The position numbers were made by a program, and so were the translations under genes. Below, piece after piece: positions 11,684 to 22,406 of a stretch of DNA of 64,000 nt (within the stretch, counting starts at the first letter, position 1; each line of letters starts with the position of its first letter). The notes beneath the pieces were generated by a model, which worked only from the letters and a program-made list of their open reading frames with translations, had not been told where the DNA came from and did no database searches. Origin of the DNA: Stromatinia cepivora (taxonomy: Eukaryota > Ascomycota > Leotiomycetes > Helotiales > Sclerotiniaceae); the NCBI GenBank assembly GCA_014898415.1, contig RCTD01000032.1, forward strand, positions 124,001 through 188,000, read 5' to 3'.

Positions 11684-11794
11684 ATGTCACAAGAACTCTC
11701 ACGATATCAAGGACGTACTGGATCACACCAGACTCCTCGCGATGATGGTATCGACGTAAAAAGTGTATCTGGGGATGCGGATGTACAGTTATGA
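11684..11794 (+). pseudogene. Tandem-array unit 3: truncated 36-codon copy
   Basis: A leader with the family's ATCAACACTCAAATCAATAT is followed by an ATG and only 36 codons (start MSQELSRYQGRTGSHQTPRD, then DGIDVKSVSGDADVQL). The start resembles the N-terminus of unit 2 (R-P/Y-Q-G-G, PxDDxIxVxxxxxDxD), and the conserved 3' element lies only 89 bp beyond the stop. It looks like a unit that has lost nearly all of its coding body while keeping leader and 3' element. A functional micro-ORF cannot be excluded. Confidence 0.6.
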
Positions 11795-11882
11795 AAGTGC
11801 AAAGACATATAAAAGAGGGAAATATTTTGAGGGCGATTGAGGAGTCATATGCCATTGTGAATGAAGGAATGATGAGTAATTT

Positions 11883-11915
11883 TCAGACCTAGAACTCAAA
11901 ATCGATGACATTATG
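11883..11915 (+). repeat. Conserved 3' element of array unit 3
   Basis: TCAGACCTAGAACTC then AAAATCGATGACATTATG. The sequence after it (TTCTATTCAAAAGTGCAAGA) aligns with that after the unit 2 element (TTGTATTCAGATGTGCAAAA), so the duplicated block extends beyond the core. Confidence 0.75.
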
Positions 11916-12154
11916 TTTCATATTTCTATTCAAAAGTGCAAGACCCAAGCATCATTCATCATCATATTTTTGATTACTCAAATTAGGAATATATCATTTC
12001 GAGGACTCATCAGTCCTCAAAGTTTTATCTATTTAAGAGCTCCATTTCATTCTGAAAGCACTTCTGGTTTCTATTTCTCTTCATCAACAAGAGCCATCAA
12101 AATCAAGACTTTCCATCCACAACCAACATTCAAATCAATATCAGTTCAAGAAAG

Positions 12155-12667
12155 ATGACAGACGAACCAGGTCAACGATCGACCCAACGTGATCCTCACC
12201 GCAGCCTCAAGAACTATAATGTCCTCATCCACCAGTCTAACAAATTTGGTCATTGCATGGCTTGTGATAATGCAGCCAGGGATTTGAAAGATCGGTACGC
12301 AGGTGGGACCCACGAAGCTCGCGACGCAATTCCAGAACCCGCATCGGTCGACACGGGTCCTCGCTCAGGACACCGATCATCTTCTTTAGAGAACCCAGAT
12401 TCGGTTTCGACGAATGAAGATCGAGTTAGGACCAGGGTAAATTCCTTGATGGATGACCTTGTAGAGCCCCATTCATCTCCGGATTATGATGCACGAAGAC
12501 CAGACTCAGAGTCTCTAGCGCGCATGGATTTTCGACCCTGTCAGATATTTCTATCAAATTACCTTTCCCTTGTTCCTGCCGACGGTTGGCAACAATTTCG
12601 CCTCAGGAGTGGACTTGATAAGAAGGAAAATCTGGAGCGTTTTATTTGTCCAGCTAGTCAAAATTAG
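12155..12667 (+). CDS. Tandem-array unit 4: 170-residue hydrophilic protein
   Basis: Uninterrupted frame from an ATG after the family leader (CATTCAAATCAATATCAGTT). The protein has a CMAC pair near residue 34, a Ser/Asp-rich middle (SSSLENPDSVSTNEDRVRTR) and a more hydrophobic C-terminus (RPCQIFLSNYLSLVPADGWQ). It shares leader and 3' element with the other units but little recognisable protein sequence. Either it has diverged furthest, or a different coding body sits inside the duplicated frame. No family recognised. Confidence 0.65.
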   Translation: MTDEPGQRSTQRDPHRSLKNYNVLIHQSNKFGHCMACDNAARDLKDRYAGGTHEARDAIPEPASVDTGPRSGHRSSSLENPDSVSTNEDRVRTRVNSLMDDLVEPHSSPDYDARRPDSESLARMDFRPCQIFLSNYLSLVPADGWQQFRLRSGLDKKENLERFICPASQN

Positions 12668-12869
12668 TTATGTTGGGGGAAGGGGATGGGCAGTAGGCAG
12701 TTTTTTTGGCATGAGAACGAGGCAGGCAGATATAACGGGATAGATAGGTAAAGAAGGATGGATACGAAAAATGATGAGACTACGAGAAGGTAGCGGAGGA
12801 GTTTCAGCATGTACTGAGGAATGATTGTACTGCACTGGTGGACAAATGAAGGAAACATGAATGATATTT

Positions 12870-12900
12870 GGGCTTAAACACTAAAATCGGTGATATTACA
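12870..12900 (+). repeat. Conserved 3' element of array unit 4
   Basis: GGGCTTAAACACTA then AAATCGGTGATATTACA, about 200 bp after the unit 4 stop. Confidence 0.7.
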
Positions 12901-13228
12901 ACTCTACAATATGCTTTCCCATAACTCACTATTCCCTTGATAACTTGCCATATTTTACTCTATTTGGCTAATTACTCATACATTTCATGACAGATTTCCA
13001 ATAATATTCACCACTCGATGAATATTTTACAATTATTCATATCATTAATCTATGAATCTGAAGACTGACAAGCCTTAAACATTATCTGGATACTTAAGGG
13101 TTCAACTCCCGCGTATTAACATCATTGATTTCTACTTCTTTTCATGAACATCAATATCAAAACTTTCATTAAAATCAACACTCTCATTCATCAACATCAA
13201 CAACATAACCAACATCTAAGCAAGAAAC

Positions 13229-14439
13229 ATGTCTACGAGTAGATCTAACTCTTCAACTCCAAGGAAACAAAAGACCCCACACAAGACTTCTTGCAACCAG
13301 GATAATGGTGTGGTGGTAGAAGAGTATACTGGGTCTGACACTGGGCAATATATGGATTCAGTACAAGAAGCAGATGAACAGCATGCAGGCACGGTGGACC
13401 CATACACATATCCACAATCCCACAAAGTATCTGCGGCTTCACAGAAATCAAATACAGGATCGAGAGCTTCCATGCATCAACCCTCCGATAGCGCTGGACC
13501 TTCAAAGTAACTCAGCCTCCACTCATTCAAAGCCCGGCGACGCATCTTCATCTTCAAAAGGAACGGATATAAGTCGAAAATTTAACACGCATCAAACTCC
13601 CAACAGCGCTACAGCTTCAAGCCAACATAAACGCCCTGAATCACCTTCCAAATATCCACAATAATCCGACAACACATCTTCATCTTCTAAAGAAACGGAA
13701 AATCAGAAATTTAACACGCATCAAACTTCCAACAGCGCTTTAATTCCATAACCCACAAGCAGCGCAGGTAGATGTATAAAGCCCTCCACAATCCGACAAT
13801 ACATCTGTATCTTCATATAAGTCAAATATAAACACGAGAGCTTCCAAGCATCAAAGCCTCAGCAGCGCTCTAAGTCCATGTAAACCACAAGCAAGCCAGG
13901 TATCTCCATACAGCCCTCCACCACCCACAATCGACGAGCTCTACAAAAACGTCGATATAGAGGATCAAGATCTACATATACTCCATCAGTTTCAGACAAT
14001 GCATCCCAAACTTTCAAGGCGAAAATCAAAGCTAAAACCGGATTTTCAGAAAAGAAAAAACGAACAACAAGCGGGGCCACCACGTGCTCCGGGATTGAAT
14101 GAATACAATTATTCTTATGAGAATCACGCTGCCTAATGCCAGATTTCAATATCCACAACAACAAGAACAACTTCCAGCAAATTCATTCCTATCAATGCCC
14201 CTGCCAGCAGCAAGTTCATTTCCATATGGATTATCACCTTCTCATTGTCCTCTATACAATAATATTATAGACCAAGACTGCCGCCACCAGGACCGCTCCC
14301 ACCCGAAGAACCGCCAACACCGTCTTATTATGATATACCACCTCCTCACTGTCCTATAACAAATCACAACTATCCACCACCACCTCCTCCTCCTCCTCCC
14401 GCCCTAGCATTTCTAATTTCCGACTTTGTGAAATTCTGA
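13229..14439 (+). pseudogene. Tandem-array unit 5: decayed member with internal repeats
   Basis: The first frame from the ATG at 13229 runs 93 codons and contains EEYTGSDTGQYMDSVQEADE, related to the DTQYxD motif of units 1 and 2. After the stop at 13508-13510, coding-like sequence continues in other frames: diverged repeats of roughly 110-140 bp (cores near 13455, 13545, 13675 and 13800, with CATCTTCATCTTC, AATTTAACACGCATCAAACT and CCAACAGCGCT), a basic stretch near 13950-14095, and a Pro-rich end (LPPPGPLPPEEPPTP..., PPPPPPPPP) stopping at 14437-14439. Stops and frame changes between these suggest a larger gene broken by indels. Several unpredicted introns are the alternative. A further 61-codon frame follows at 14455-14640 (NPSYPSYPLYPFSPIYPF) and may be its real end. 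Confidence 0.55.
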
Positions 14440-15003
14440 ACAGAAATCATATATATGAACAGGAATAAAAATACAGAGAGAATGAAAACCAATATCGAAA
14501 AAACGACTCTCCATAACCCATCCTATCCGTCCTATCCATTATATCCTTTTTCTCCAATTTATCCCTTCCAACATCGACTCCCCTTTCAATATCCCATTCC
14601 CGAAGATTATCTACAGAGACAACCGCGAGGAAAAAAGTAGAGGAAAAACGGATGGGCGGAATGAAGATAGTGAATGGCGATATGGGAAGACAGAGGGTAT
14701 TGCTGTTGAGAGAAATAATGCAAATGAGAGGACGGGGGGGAGAAAGAGGTAAAGATGGAAGGTAGAGGGAGGGGAAGAGAGGCGGGGAGGGAGATGGTAC
14801 TGCAGTCGACAGCTGTGCAGAAAGGAAAGGAGAGGAAAGGAGGGGAAAATAGCTGGGAAAGCGAAGGAAAATTTGTTGACGAAATGAATTGGTGAGGTGG
14901 ATGACATCCAGATGGTAGAAAGGAGGAGGTGGTAAAGAATGAGATTATGAGACTTATGCCGAGATGAATGAAGGAGACGTATTATATGAATGGGGTGCAA
15001 TGG

Positions 15004-15040
15004 GACTAAGACCTAAAAGTTAAAATCAATGATGTTACAT
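15004..15040 (+). repeat. Conserved 3' element of array unit 5 (last copy)
   Basis: GACTAAGACCTAAAAGTT then AAAATCAATGATGTTACAT. It marks the right edge of the tandem array, immediately before the convergent chromatin-protein gene. Confidence 0.65.
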
Positions 15041-15362
15041 ATCTTGCAGTGTACCACTTGCAGTTGTGACATTTCATTCCTTCCCTCCATGTTCCCACCA
15101 TGCTGCAAAAATTAATACACCTCAACTTGAGGGTCAATAGTTAAATATTTGTATTACTTCTGTAAATTTGTCCAGATATTAGATATGATGTACCCTATAA
15201 CCTCGAACGTAAGACAAATGCAGACGTAAACCTCTGCGTCCAACTGCCTAAGATATCATAACGCTGACCATTTTTCACCACAGAACTCCCATTCCCATGA
15301 CCAAAACCAAAACCCCAATTTCTTTGTACAGACACAATGATTGAAAGTAGACTAGCTATCGC

Positions 15363-16767
15363 TCAATCATCATCGCTACTTTCCTCATCACCCAAGAATG
15401 CCAAATCATTCTTCCTTCTAGCCCTAGCAGAAACCTCCATATCTTCATCATCATCATCACTCTCTTCATCCTCTCCCTGGGTACTGCCGCTTTTGCTTTT
15501 GCTATCATCCTCACTACTCTCGACCTTTTTCTTGTCCTCCTTAACACCGCCCCCACTTCTCTTTGAACCTCTGCCCAACCCCCATGCTTTCTCACCCTCT
15601 TTCACCGCTTCCAAATCAGCCTGTAATTCTCTCAACTCCTTAATTTCTCTCGCTCTTCCCTCGCTAAAACGTCCGGTCATACCCACTTCCGTTAACATAT
15701 TCTTTAAATGTTTAATTTTTTCATTCTCTGTTTCGTATTTCTTCAATTCGAAAGCCCAGATTTTGCGAATTCCACATTTAACGAGTTGAGATTGAAGGGT
15801 TTTGATTAGTTGGTCGTCAGGCGTGAGTTCTGCTGTAGCTTTTGCCTTTACGGCTTTAGGTTTGGCGGTTTTGGTTACTTTGGAGGACTTGGACGAGGCG
15901 GATTTGGATTTCTTGGCACGAGGTTTGGTAGTTAAAGGACCATCAAGAACGACAGACATAGCTGAGGAGTCAGATTCGTTGCCCGCATCTTTGTTATTGG
16001 AGGGTGGAGAGGCTTCCTCTTCTGTTTTTGGAGGAGTTGATAAGGAGGAATCCCGGATCTTTGGGGACGTGGCTTTGGGAGGAGCTGTTGCCTCGGATGG
16101 AGTGATTGATTCGATATCAGACAATTCAGAATCGGAGGAGACCACTTCTTTCTTTAATGGTTTCTTAGCTTTCTTGGGCGCTACCTCATCCTCATTGTCG
16201 CTGGCGTCATTGTCTGAATTGGCTTTAGCAGTCTTCTTGACTTGCTTCTTTGGTTTCGCTTTTGGTACATCTTCGCTTATTTCGGAATCAATTTCTGATA
16301 TTTCTGTTTCCGCAAGCTCAGAAAGTTCGGAATCAGAAACGGGGGTCTTCTCTTTCTTTTGTCTCTTTGGTGGAGGTGCCTTCTTTTCTGCCGAAGCTCG
16401 TTTCGTTCCTTTCGCGACAGGTGTAGCTTTCTTCGCAGGTGTTTTCTTGATATTCTTTGCCTTTACGGGTTCTTCCTCCTCTTCTTCTCCATCTTCTTGC
16501 ATTAACTTGTCCTGCAATCGTTCATTAGAATCAACTGTCAAGTCCAACAGCTTCGATTCACAATGGACTTACGACTTCACCCTTAATAACCCCTTTACTC
16601 TTTTCCTTCCACTTGCCCTCATTTAAAAAACCATCACCTAGTTCATATTCCTCTTCAACTTTTGTTCTAATAAATCGTACACTTAATTTCTCTTTCTCGT
16701 CACTGTGGAAGACATCGCGTACAGTCTTGGAGAGAGCGCTCGTCAGCGCTTTATCGGAGAGTGTCAT
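15363..16767 (-). CDS. DEK_C-domain / HIRIP3-like nuclear chromatin protein, 2 exons
   Basis: Exon 1 (16767-16573) encodes 65 residues forming a DEK C-terminal-type helical domain (FIRTKVEEEYELGDGFLNE, KWKEKSKGVI). An intron of 61 bp at 16512-16572 (GTAAGT...TTGCAG) joins it in phase to a 382-codon exon. The middle is very acidic/basic with Lys/Ser/Glu tracts and nuclear-localisation-like clusters (KKTPAKKATP, PPPKRQKKEK). Residues about 300-390 resemble the conserved C-terminus of HIRIP3-type proteins (QLVKCGIRKIWAFELKKY, MLTEVGMTGRFSEGRAREIK). The end is an acidic tail (DEESDDDDEDME, GDEESSDDD). Total 447 residues. HIRIP3-like proteins act in histone handling, so a nuclear histone-binding role is inferred. 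An upstream exon cannot be excluded. Confidence 0.85.
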
Positions 16768-17946
16768 TCTGTATATCCAATGAAAATTTAAATAATGAAA
16801 GATGGTGAAGCTTGAATTGATACCGCAAGGCTGGGAATTGGAAATTATTCTCAAGATGACTTGGATCAAATCGCGTCGCGTGTCTGTATGGAGCTTTTCG
16901 GATTTTGGATCGTCATTAAATTAATTTGTGATGTGGGGATTGTAAGCGTTTTAAGTAGAAGGCGGTGGGTGACAGAACCCGTAAGCTAAAAGCTGGTGGC
17001 ACGTGCATCCCTCTCTTCTAACGTTCTCTTTCAACAAGATTCCCTTTTCTTCCCCTTTTCAGAGTTCAGGGGGTCCAACTAATAAGCTAGGTTTTCTGCG
17101 GTTGGTGAGTATCTTCTTAAAATGGCTTGTGGATAGTACCAAATACGCTTGACATCCATCTTGCGGCATTGTACCTGCCTATCAAGCCTGGACATGAAGG
17201 CTATCCCATTTAACAAACTAATATCTATCATATTCTTGCTCTGGCTTCCCACTTCCATGGAGAGTCTATGATTCCTTGAAAGACCTTTCTGGATCCATCC
17301 GCACTTTGAAATAGTCCTGCAGCCCAATTCATTATTTGAGCTTCGGGAATTTTAGAAATGCTCCTCTAAATCAAAAGCAGTGGGTACAATTCACGGATTA
17401 GAATACCCGCTACCCCAAACCTCCAACTGGCCCAATGGCAACAGCATCCAGCATCAGTAAGTCTATTGATTGAAATGGCTCGGTAATATCTCTTCGCGAG
17501 GCTTCTTAAGCCCTCCCCTGAAAATAGTGCAGCCGATAAGATCATGCAAGTGTGGTATTAACAAGGCTCTAATTGTGTCCAATGGACATTCCCAAAAAGA
17601 AAATCGTGAGTAGTACAATATAAATTCTATTCTCCAAACACGTTTTCAGGTATTACCTTTCCTATCTTTTGCCTTCTTTATGTCACCATCTTACCGTGAG
17701 TTTTGGATTAAACATCTCGAAGAGGGGCTACTTTCGATTTGACCTATAGTTTGACGGTTTCATCAAGTTGTAGTTCATCCCAACATGTTCGGGGGCCATC
17801 ACGCTGGTTGATTTTCGCACCAGTGCGGATCTCCTGACTCTTGACATAACACAACTTGAGTAAGCTTGCCCGAGCAATCATACATGTTGGTTCTCAAATC
17901 ATCAAATCTTTTACTTCGATTTCCTTTAGAGAGACCGGTTTAAATC
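16768..17946. other. Divergent intergenic region
   Basis: Shared 5' space between the HIRIP3-like gene (leftward) and the dehydrogenase pseudogene (rightward). Short open frames have no coding character that I recognise. No RNA gene or repeat was seen. Confidence 0.5.
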
Positions 17947-19033
17947 ATGACTTCACATTCCGAATTTTGGGAGAAGACAGAGGGAAGCGAAGTTGCTTCA
18001 ATCTTTGTGGACGAAGTGAAGCAAAAGAACAGTATACCATCTCCCGTAAATATTTTGAAACTGCCATATGCTAAACTTAAACAGTACTTATCACTGGCGT
18101 AGGCCCAAATGGACTCGGGGCAAAGCCTTGCACAAACACTGGCTGCTCATGGACCAAACCTTCTCGTCCTTACCGGACGATCCACGTATAGAGTCGAGGC
18201 TGTCACAAATTTGATCGGGGAAGCATATCCGAATGTGCAGACACGAATTCTTAAGCTTGATGTGGCATTATTCGACCCTGCCCGTTCTGCTGTCTCTGAG
18301 GCTAATGCATACCCAGAGAAAAGAATTGATATTCTGATCAACATTACTGGTATAAATACATCAATACGTACCCTCAGTCCTGATGGCTTTGAGATACATT
18401 TGGTGACCAACTACCTCTGGAGTTTCTTATTGACCAACCTCATAATGGATAAGTTAACAGCTGAGGGAGGAGCTCGTATCGTGAATATGAGTAGTAATGG
18501 TTACATATTCTCTCCCTTCCGTTTCGCGGACTATAATTTCGAGGGAAGTACTCTACCGGAGGAAAAAAAGCCCCCGAAAGCACTGTGCGAAGCGTATAGA
18601 CTCCCTTGAGGTCTCAGCTACCTTCCGACAATTGCATATGGGTAGATCAAAACTGCGACGATTCTATACTCTGCTCAGATGTCTAAACTCTTGGTCAAGA
18701 TAGGAATTACAACTGTCTGTGCTCATCCTGGAGTTCTGTTTCTCTTCCTATATGCAAAGCTCCTCCGTGCTGAATATCTCTATAGCGATTGAAACTAGTT
18801 TGTGGAGACACATGCCGAGAGAAAGTGCTCAACAGCTTTTCCCCACAACGCCCATGAAAACACCAAGTCAAGGTATCAGCACAACCTCGGTTGCAGCTCT
18901 TGATCCTAAGCTTTCAGATGAATCGTCTTACATGAAAATATTTGCATTGCTTGAGAACCCATTAGCTTACAATTTGTGCACCAGGATCCTCGAATGTCTG
19001 TCTCAAAAATTGCCAGGTTCAACCTCTTCTTGA
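17947..19033 (+). pseudogene. Short-chain dehydrogenase/reductase (retinol-dehydrogenase-like) pseudogene
   Basis: The start MTSHSEFWEKTEGSEVAS is typical of fungal SDRs of this type. A 53-bp intron (18032-18084, branch GCTAAAC) leads into the NAD(P)-binding motif LITGVGPNGLG. One extra base near 18117-18124 then shifts the frame. The next frame carries ILINITGIN (an NNAG-like position) and GGARIVNMSSNGY (the catalytic Ser region) to 18606, where a Trp codon appears changed to TGA. At 18642-18644, YGxIKTA has TAG where Gln is expected; its Tyr and Lys are the YxxxK catalytic pair. Coding similarity continues past both stops (MSKLLVKIGITTVCAHPGV, SQGISTTSVAALDP) to about 19033. Both stops are explicable as C:G to T:A transitions. 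Clearly non-functional as read. Confidence 0.88.
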
Positions 19034-19711
19034 GTTTGCTACGGGTGGAGGAAATGTAGAAAACTTTGGAAGCACACGGAAAATTTGGTTGGGCAGAGCT
19101 CTTCATTTTAGAGGATTCCTGCATGATTCACTATCGAGGAATATTATTGGCTTTTGATCTACATCAAACAAGTTAATATCCAGTCAGCGGATTAGTAGAC
19201 CAGATCAATTCCCGACAGATAGGGATGGGGGCTTTGTATAAAATGAAGCCAAATTACAATAAAGCATAATAAGAGTATAGTATTATATACCTTAATTTTT
19301 TAATGGATATTAATCATCTTAAGCAACCTTTAATCAGTGCATTTAGTATTTTAATATTCACTTCAGTTTCAATGAATGAAAGATAATAAAAATTATTCAT
19401 TCTCGATCTGTCCAATTATATGCTTCAATTAACCTAACTAGTCCCCCTCCCAAAAACCCTATTAAAAATATATAAATAATAAAAATTGCTAGATTGTTAA
19501 TAAAATAAAGCAAACTAAATCGTTATACTTTATAGAATTACAAAAAACTCATCCCTACGACAGCTCTTAAATATAACAGAGAACGTGCCATCAACATGCT
19601 GTAGAGTTGGTAGCCTCACATACAAAAACCCACGAATATATTCTTCCCACACTGGCTGGTCTTTTCGAGGTCCTTAATTCCTCACTTCCAGAAACTCAAT
19701 ATATTGGAAAC
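19034..19711. other. AT-rich spacer between SDR pseudogene and P450
   Basis: Strongly AT-rich from about 19250 to 19560 with A/T runs and no open frame of interest. It contains the P450 promoter and leader. The composition fits ancient mutation pressure, as in the adjacent pseudogene, but that is inference. Confidence 0.5.
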
Positions 19712-21493
19712 ATGTCCCTTGCTATTTATCTTTCCGGTGCAATTATTCTCATCATCCTACTTATATTCACCTCACCTCGTCGATCACGGTTTCCGGACGT
19801 CCCAAGAGTTGGCAAAACCTCAGGACTTTTAGACTTTAACCATACTGCCGCAAAAAAAAAATTTGCAATTAATGGACATCGTCTCGTAGATGAAGGTTAT
19901 CACAAGGTAAGATCTTATCTCACTACTCAAATGTTTCCGGGATAGAACAAACTAATCAGACGAATATAGTATAAAGATGAGCCCTTCATAGTCCAAACAG
20001 AGGATATGGAACGTCTAATCCTCCCCCCTAAATTTCTCGTAGAGCTACGCATGCTACCCGAAACAAAACTCAATCAGTCTACTGCTCTTGTAGAGAGATG
20101 GTTGGGTCATTACAGTGGTGTTGATATTATTCTGAAGAGTCGTCACCATTCTGATGTTTGCCGGGCTCAACTCACTCAGAATCTACGTGAGTGTAATAGA
20201 TTTGGCTACTGGATCCAAGAATCGAGGCTAACGAGTATGTTCCAGCTGGGTTTATACCAGATATGGCGGCAGAGCTTTCATTTGCCATTTCTAAATCTTT
20301 AATACATTGCTCTTCGCGAGGTTAGTTTCTATGTACCATTAAGCAAACCTCATAGCTTACTTTCAATACCAGAATATGCACCAATACCCACCTACTCATA
20401 TGTATACTCAATGATTCTCGCCGTATCCTCGCGAGTCTTCGTTGGCCTACCACTTTCCCGTGAAAAAGCCTGGCTCGACACCGTTTCTGCCTACTTGAAT
20501 GAAGTAGTAGCAACTGCTAATGCACTTCGTCCATATCCTCGTTTGCTACGTCCTCTTCTCAGACCATTCCTCGCGCCGAAAAGTCGTATGGATGCCATTC
20601 TTTCAAAGGCTCTTGAGATTCTAGGACCCGCCATACAGGAGAGACAAAACGCAGATCATAAAGCAAATGATCTATTAGGATTCCTGATTTCAACATCGAA
20701 AGTTGTTGATCCAAAAGAGATTATTCTGAAGCTTTTGGTGCTGAATTCAGCAGCGGTTTGTGCCCCTTTCTACTCGAGTGATGATATTCCAAGCCCAAGC
20801 TAATTAGATATTGATAGCTACACACATCTACAATGGTCGCAGTCCACACTCTATACGATCTCTGCGAACGATCATCATACATCCCTGACTTGCGCGCCGA
20901 AATCAAGGATGCCTTGAAAAAAGAAGGATCATGGCAAATTTCCACCATAAGCAAGCTGAGGAGATTGGATAGTTTCATGAAAGAATCTATGCGATATAAT
21001 CAACCAAATGCTCGTACGTATATCTCAATTCCATAACGAAAGCCCCACTAACAAAACACCAGTCTCCTTCGACCGCATAGTCCTAACACCCCATACCCTC
21101 TCCACCGGCCTACATCTCCCCATCGGAACATTCATATCCATGGCCTCTGAATCCATGTCGCGGGACCCAACCTACTATTCCAGCCACGACTCTCCCACCA
21201 TCTTCAACCCATCCCGATTTTACCAATCATCCGCCAGCGCCAAAACAACCACCTATAATCCCCTCAAAGAATTCACAAGCATAGAACCTGGTAATCTAGC
21301 ATGGGGAAATGGAAGACAAACATGTCCAGGAAGATGGTATGCGGGGGTTGTGATAAAACTTGTAGTGGGAAGTTTGTTGGAGGGGTATGAAATGAAGTTT
21401 CCGGAGGGAGTGAAGAGACCGCAGAATTTGTATAGGAATGCGGGGATTATGCCATGTACTAAGCAGGAGATACTTTTGAGGAAATTAGTGTGA
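19712..21493 (+). CDS. Cytochrome P450 monooxygenase, 6 exons
   Basis: Heme-thiolate monooxygenase, probably ER-anchored through the N-terminal helix (LSGAIILIILLIF). Five introns (19907-19969, 20187-20245, 20321-20372, 20756-20817, 21014-21062) restore one frame of 498 residues, normal for fungal P450s. Landmarks: a diverged I-helix (NSAALHTSTMVAVHTL, close to the A/G-xxTT pattern), the K-helix ExxR (KESMR), and the heme loop LAWGNGRQTCPGRWYAG with cysteine ligand. The heme loop has Leu where most P450s have Phe. The end ILLRKLV is ordinary. It resembles secondary-metabolism P450s of the ent-kaurene-oxidase-like type, but the substrate is not inferable. It lies beside a dead SDR, so it may be the last live member of a small metabolic pair. 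Confidence 0.9.
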
Positions 21494-22374
21494 GGTGATA
21501 GCAAAGGTTCTTAGAGGAAAATCAAAAGCTCCTAATCGTTTTGATGATAGCTCTTGCCTCCAACCAATTAGTTCCTCTTGAACAAGAGCCTTCAGTTTCG
21601 TATTCTCCGAATTGATAAGTACTTTCCTAGGCTAAATTAATCACTTCCCATCCCATCTCATTATTTACACCCTCAAACCATTTATCTAGACTATGATTTT
21701 GCAGCTCACAAGAAAAACTACCCTTCACTCTACCACCCAAACTAATAGCCAAAGTTTTTACCCCCAACTTCTAGTGTATATAAATCCCTCATATTCCCAA
21801 ACAATCAAATATTCTCTCCTCCAATTCCTACGCATAATGCAACCTCCGCATTTCAACACCTTCCCAAAAAGCCAGTCTCATAGCATTTGCTATGCTACCT
21901 TAAGCTCGTTGTACAAATCTCATCGACAATAAATCCACTCCAAACTTAATTCAGCGTCTGGTTCCTGTTCTCGAAAAATAATAGCTCAAAACAATACTCT
22001 ATCTCCTATTATATAGAAGCAAAACGTGCACACCAGGAATACGCGGAAGCTGAGCAAGAGCTTCGGAGCAGGACAGATGAGATTATTTTCAATACTCCTA
22101 TCATCTCCTGCATTCTCTCTTTCTTTTCATCCTCTTCAACCTCCCATCATCTCCATAACCTGCTCTCTTTTCTCTCCCTTCTCTTCCTCTTCAATAATAA
22201 CCATCCTCACAACCATCCTCATCCTCATCGTGCCACCCAAAAGCATAACCATCCTCACAACCACCCCTCCCTCTTAATCTCTCCTAAAAAGCACAACCAA
22301 CTACACACAAAACTCTCTCCATAGCTCTCTCCATAGCTCTCTCCATACCCACCTCCATATCCCTCTCTCCAACC

Positions 22375-22406
<32 letters not shown>

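Noticed and set aside
13090..13115. tRNA B-box-like GGTTCAACTCC
   Set aside because: No acceptor stem or A-box at the right distance; it lies in the unit 5 leader, where other units have similar non-tRNA sequence.
15337..16626. Long plus-strand frames of 150 and 274 codons opposite the chromatin protein
   Set aside because: Antisense shadows of the Lys/Glu/Ser-rich gene; Ser/Leu/Phe-rich with no features of their own.
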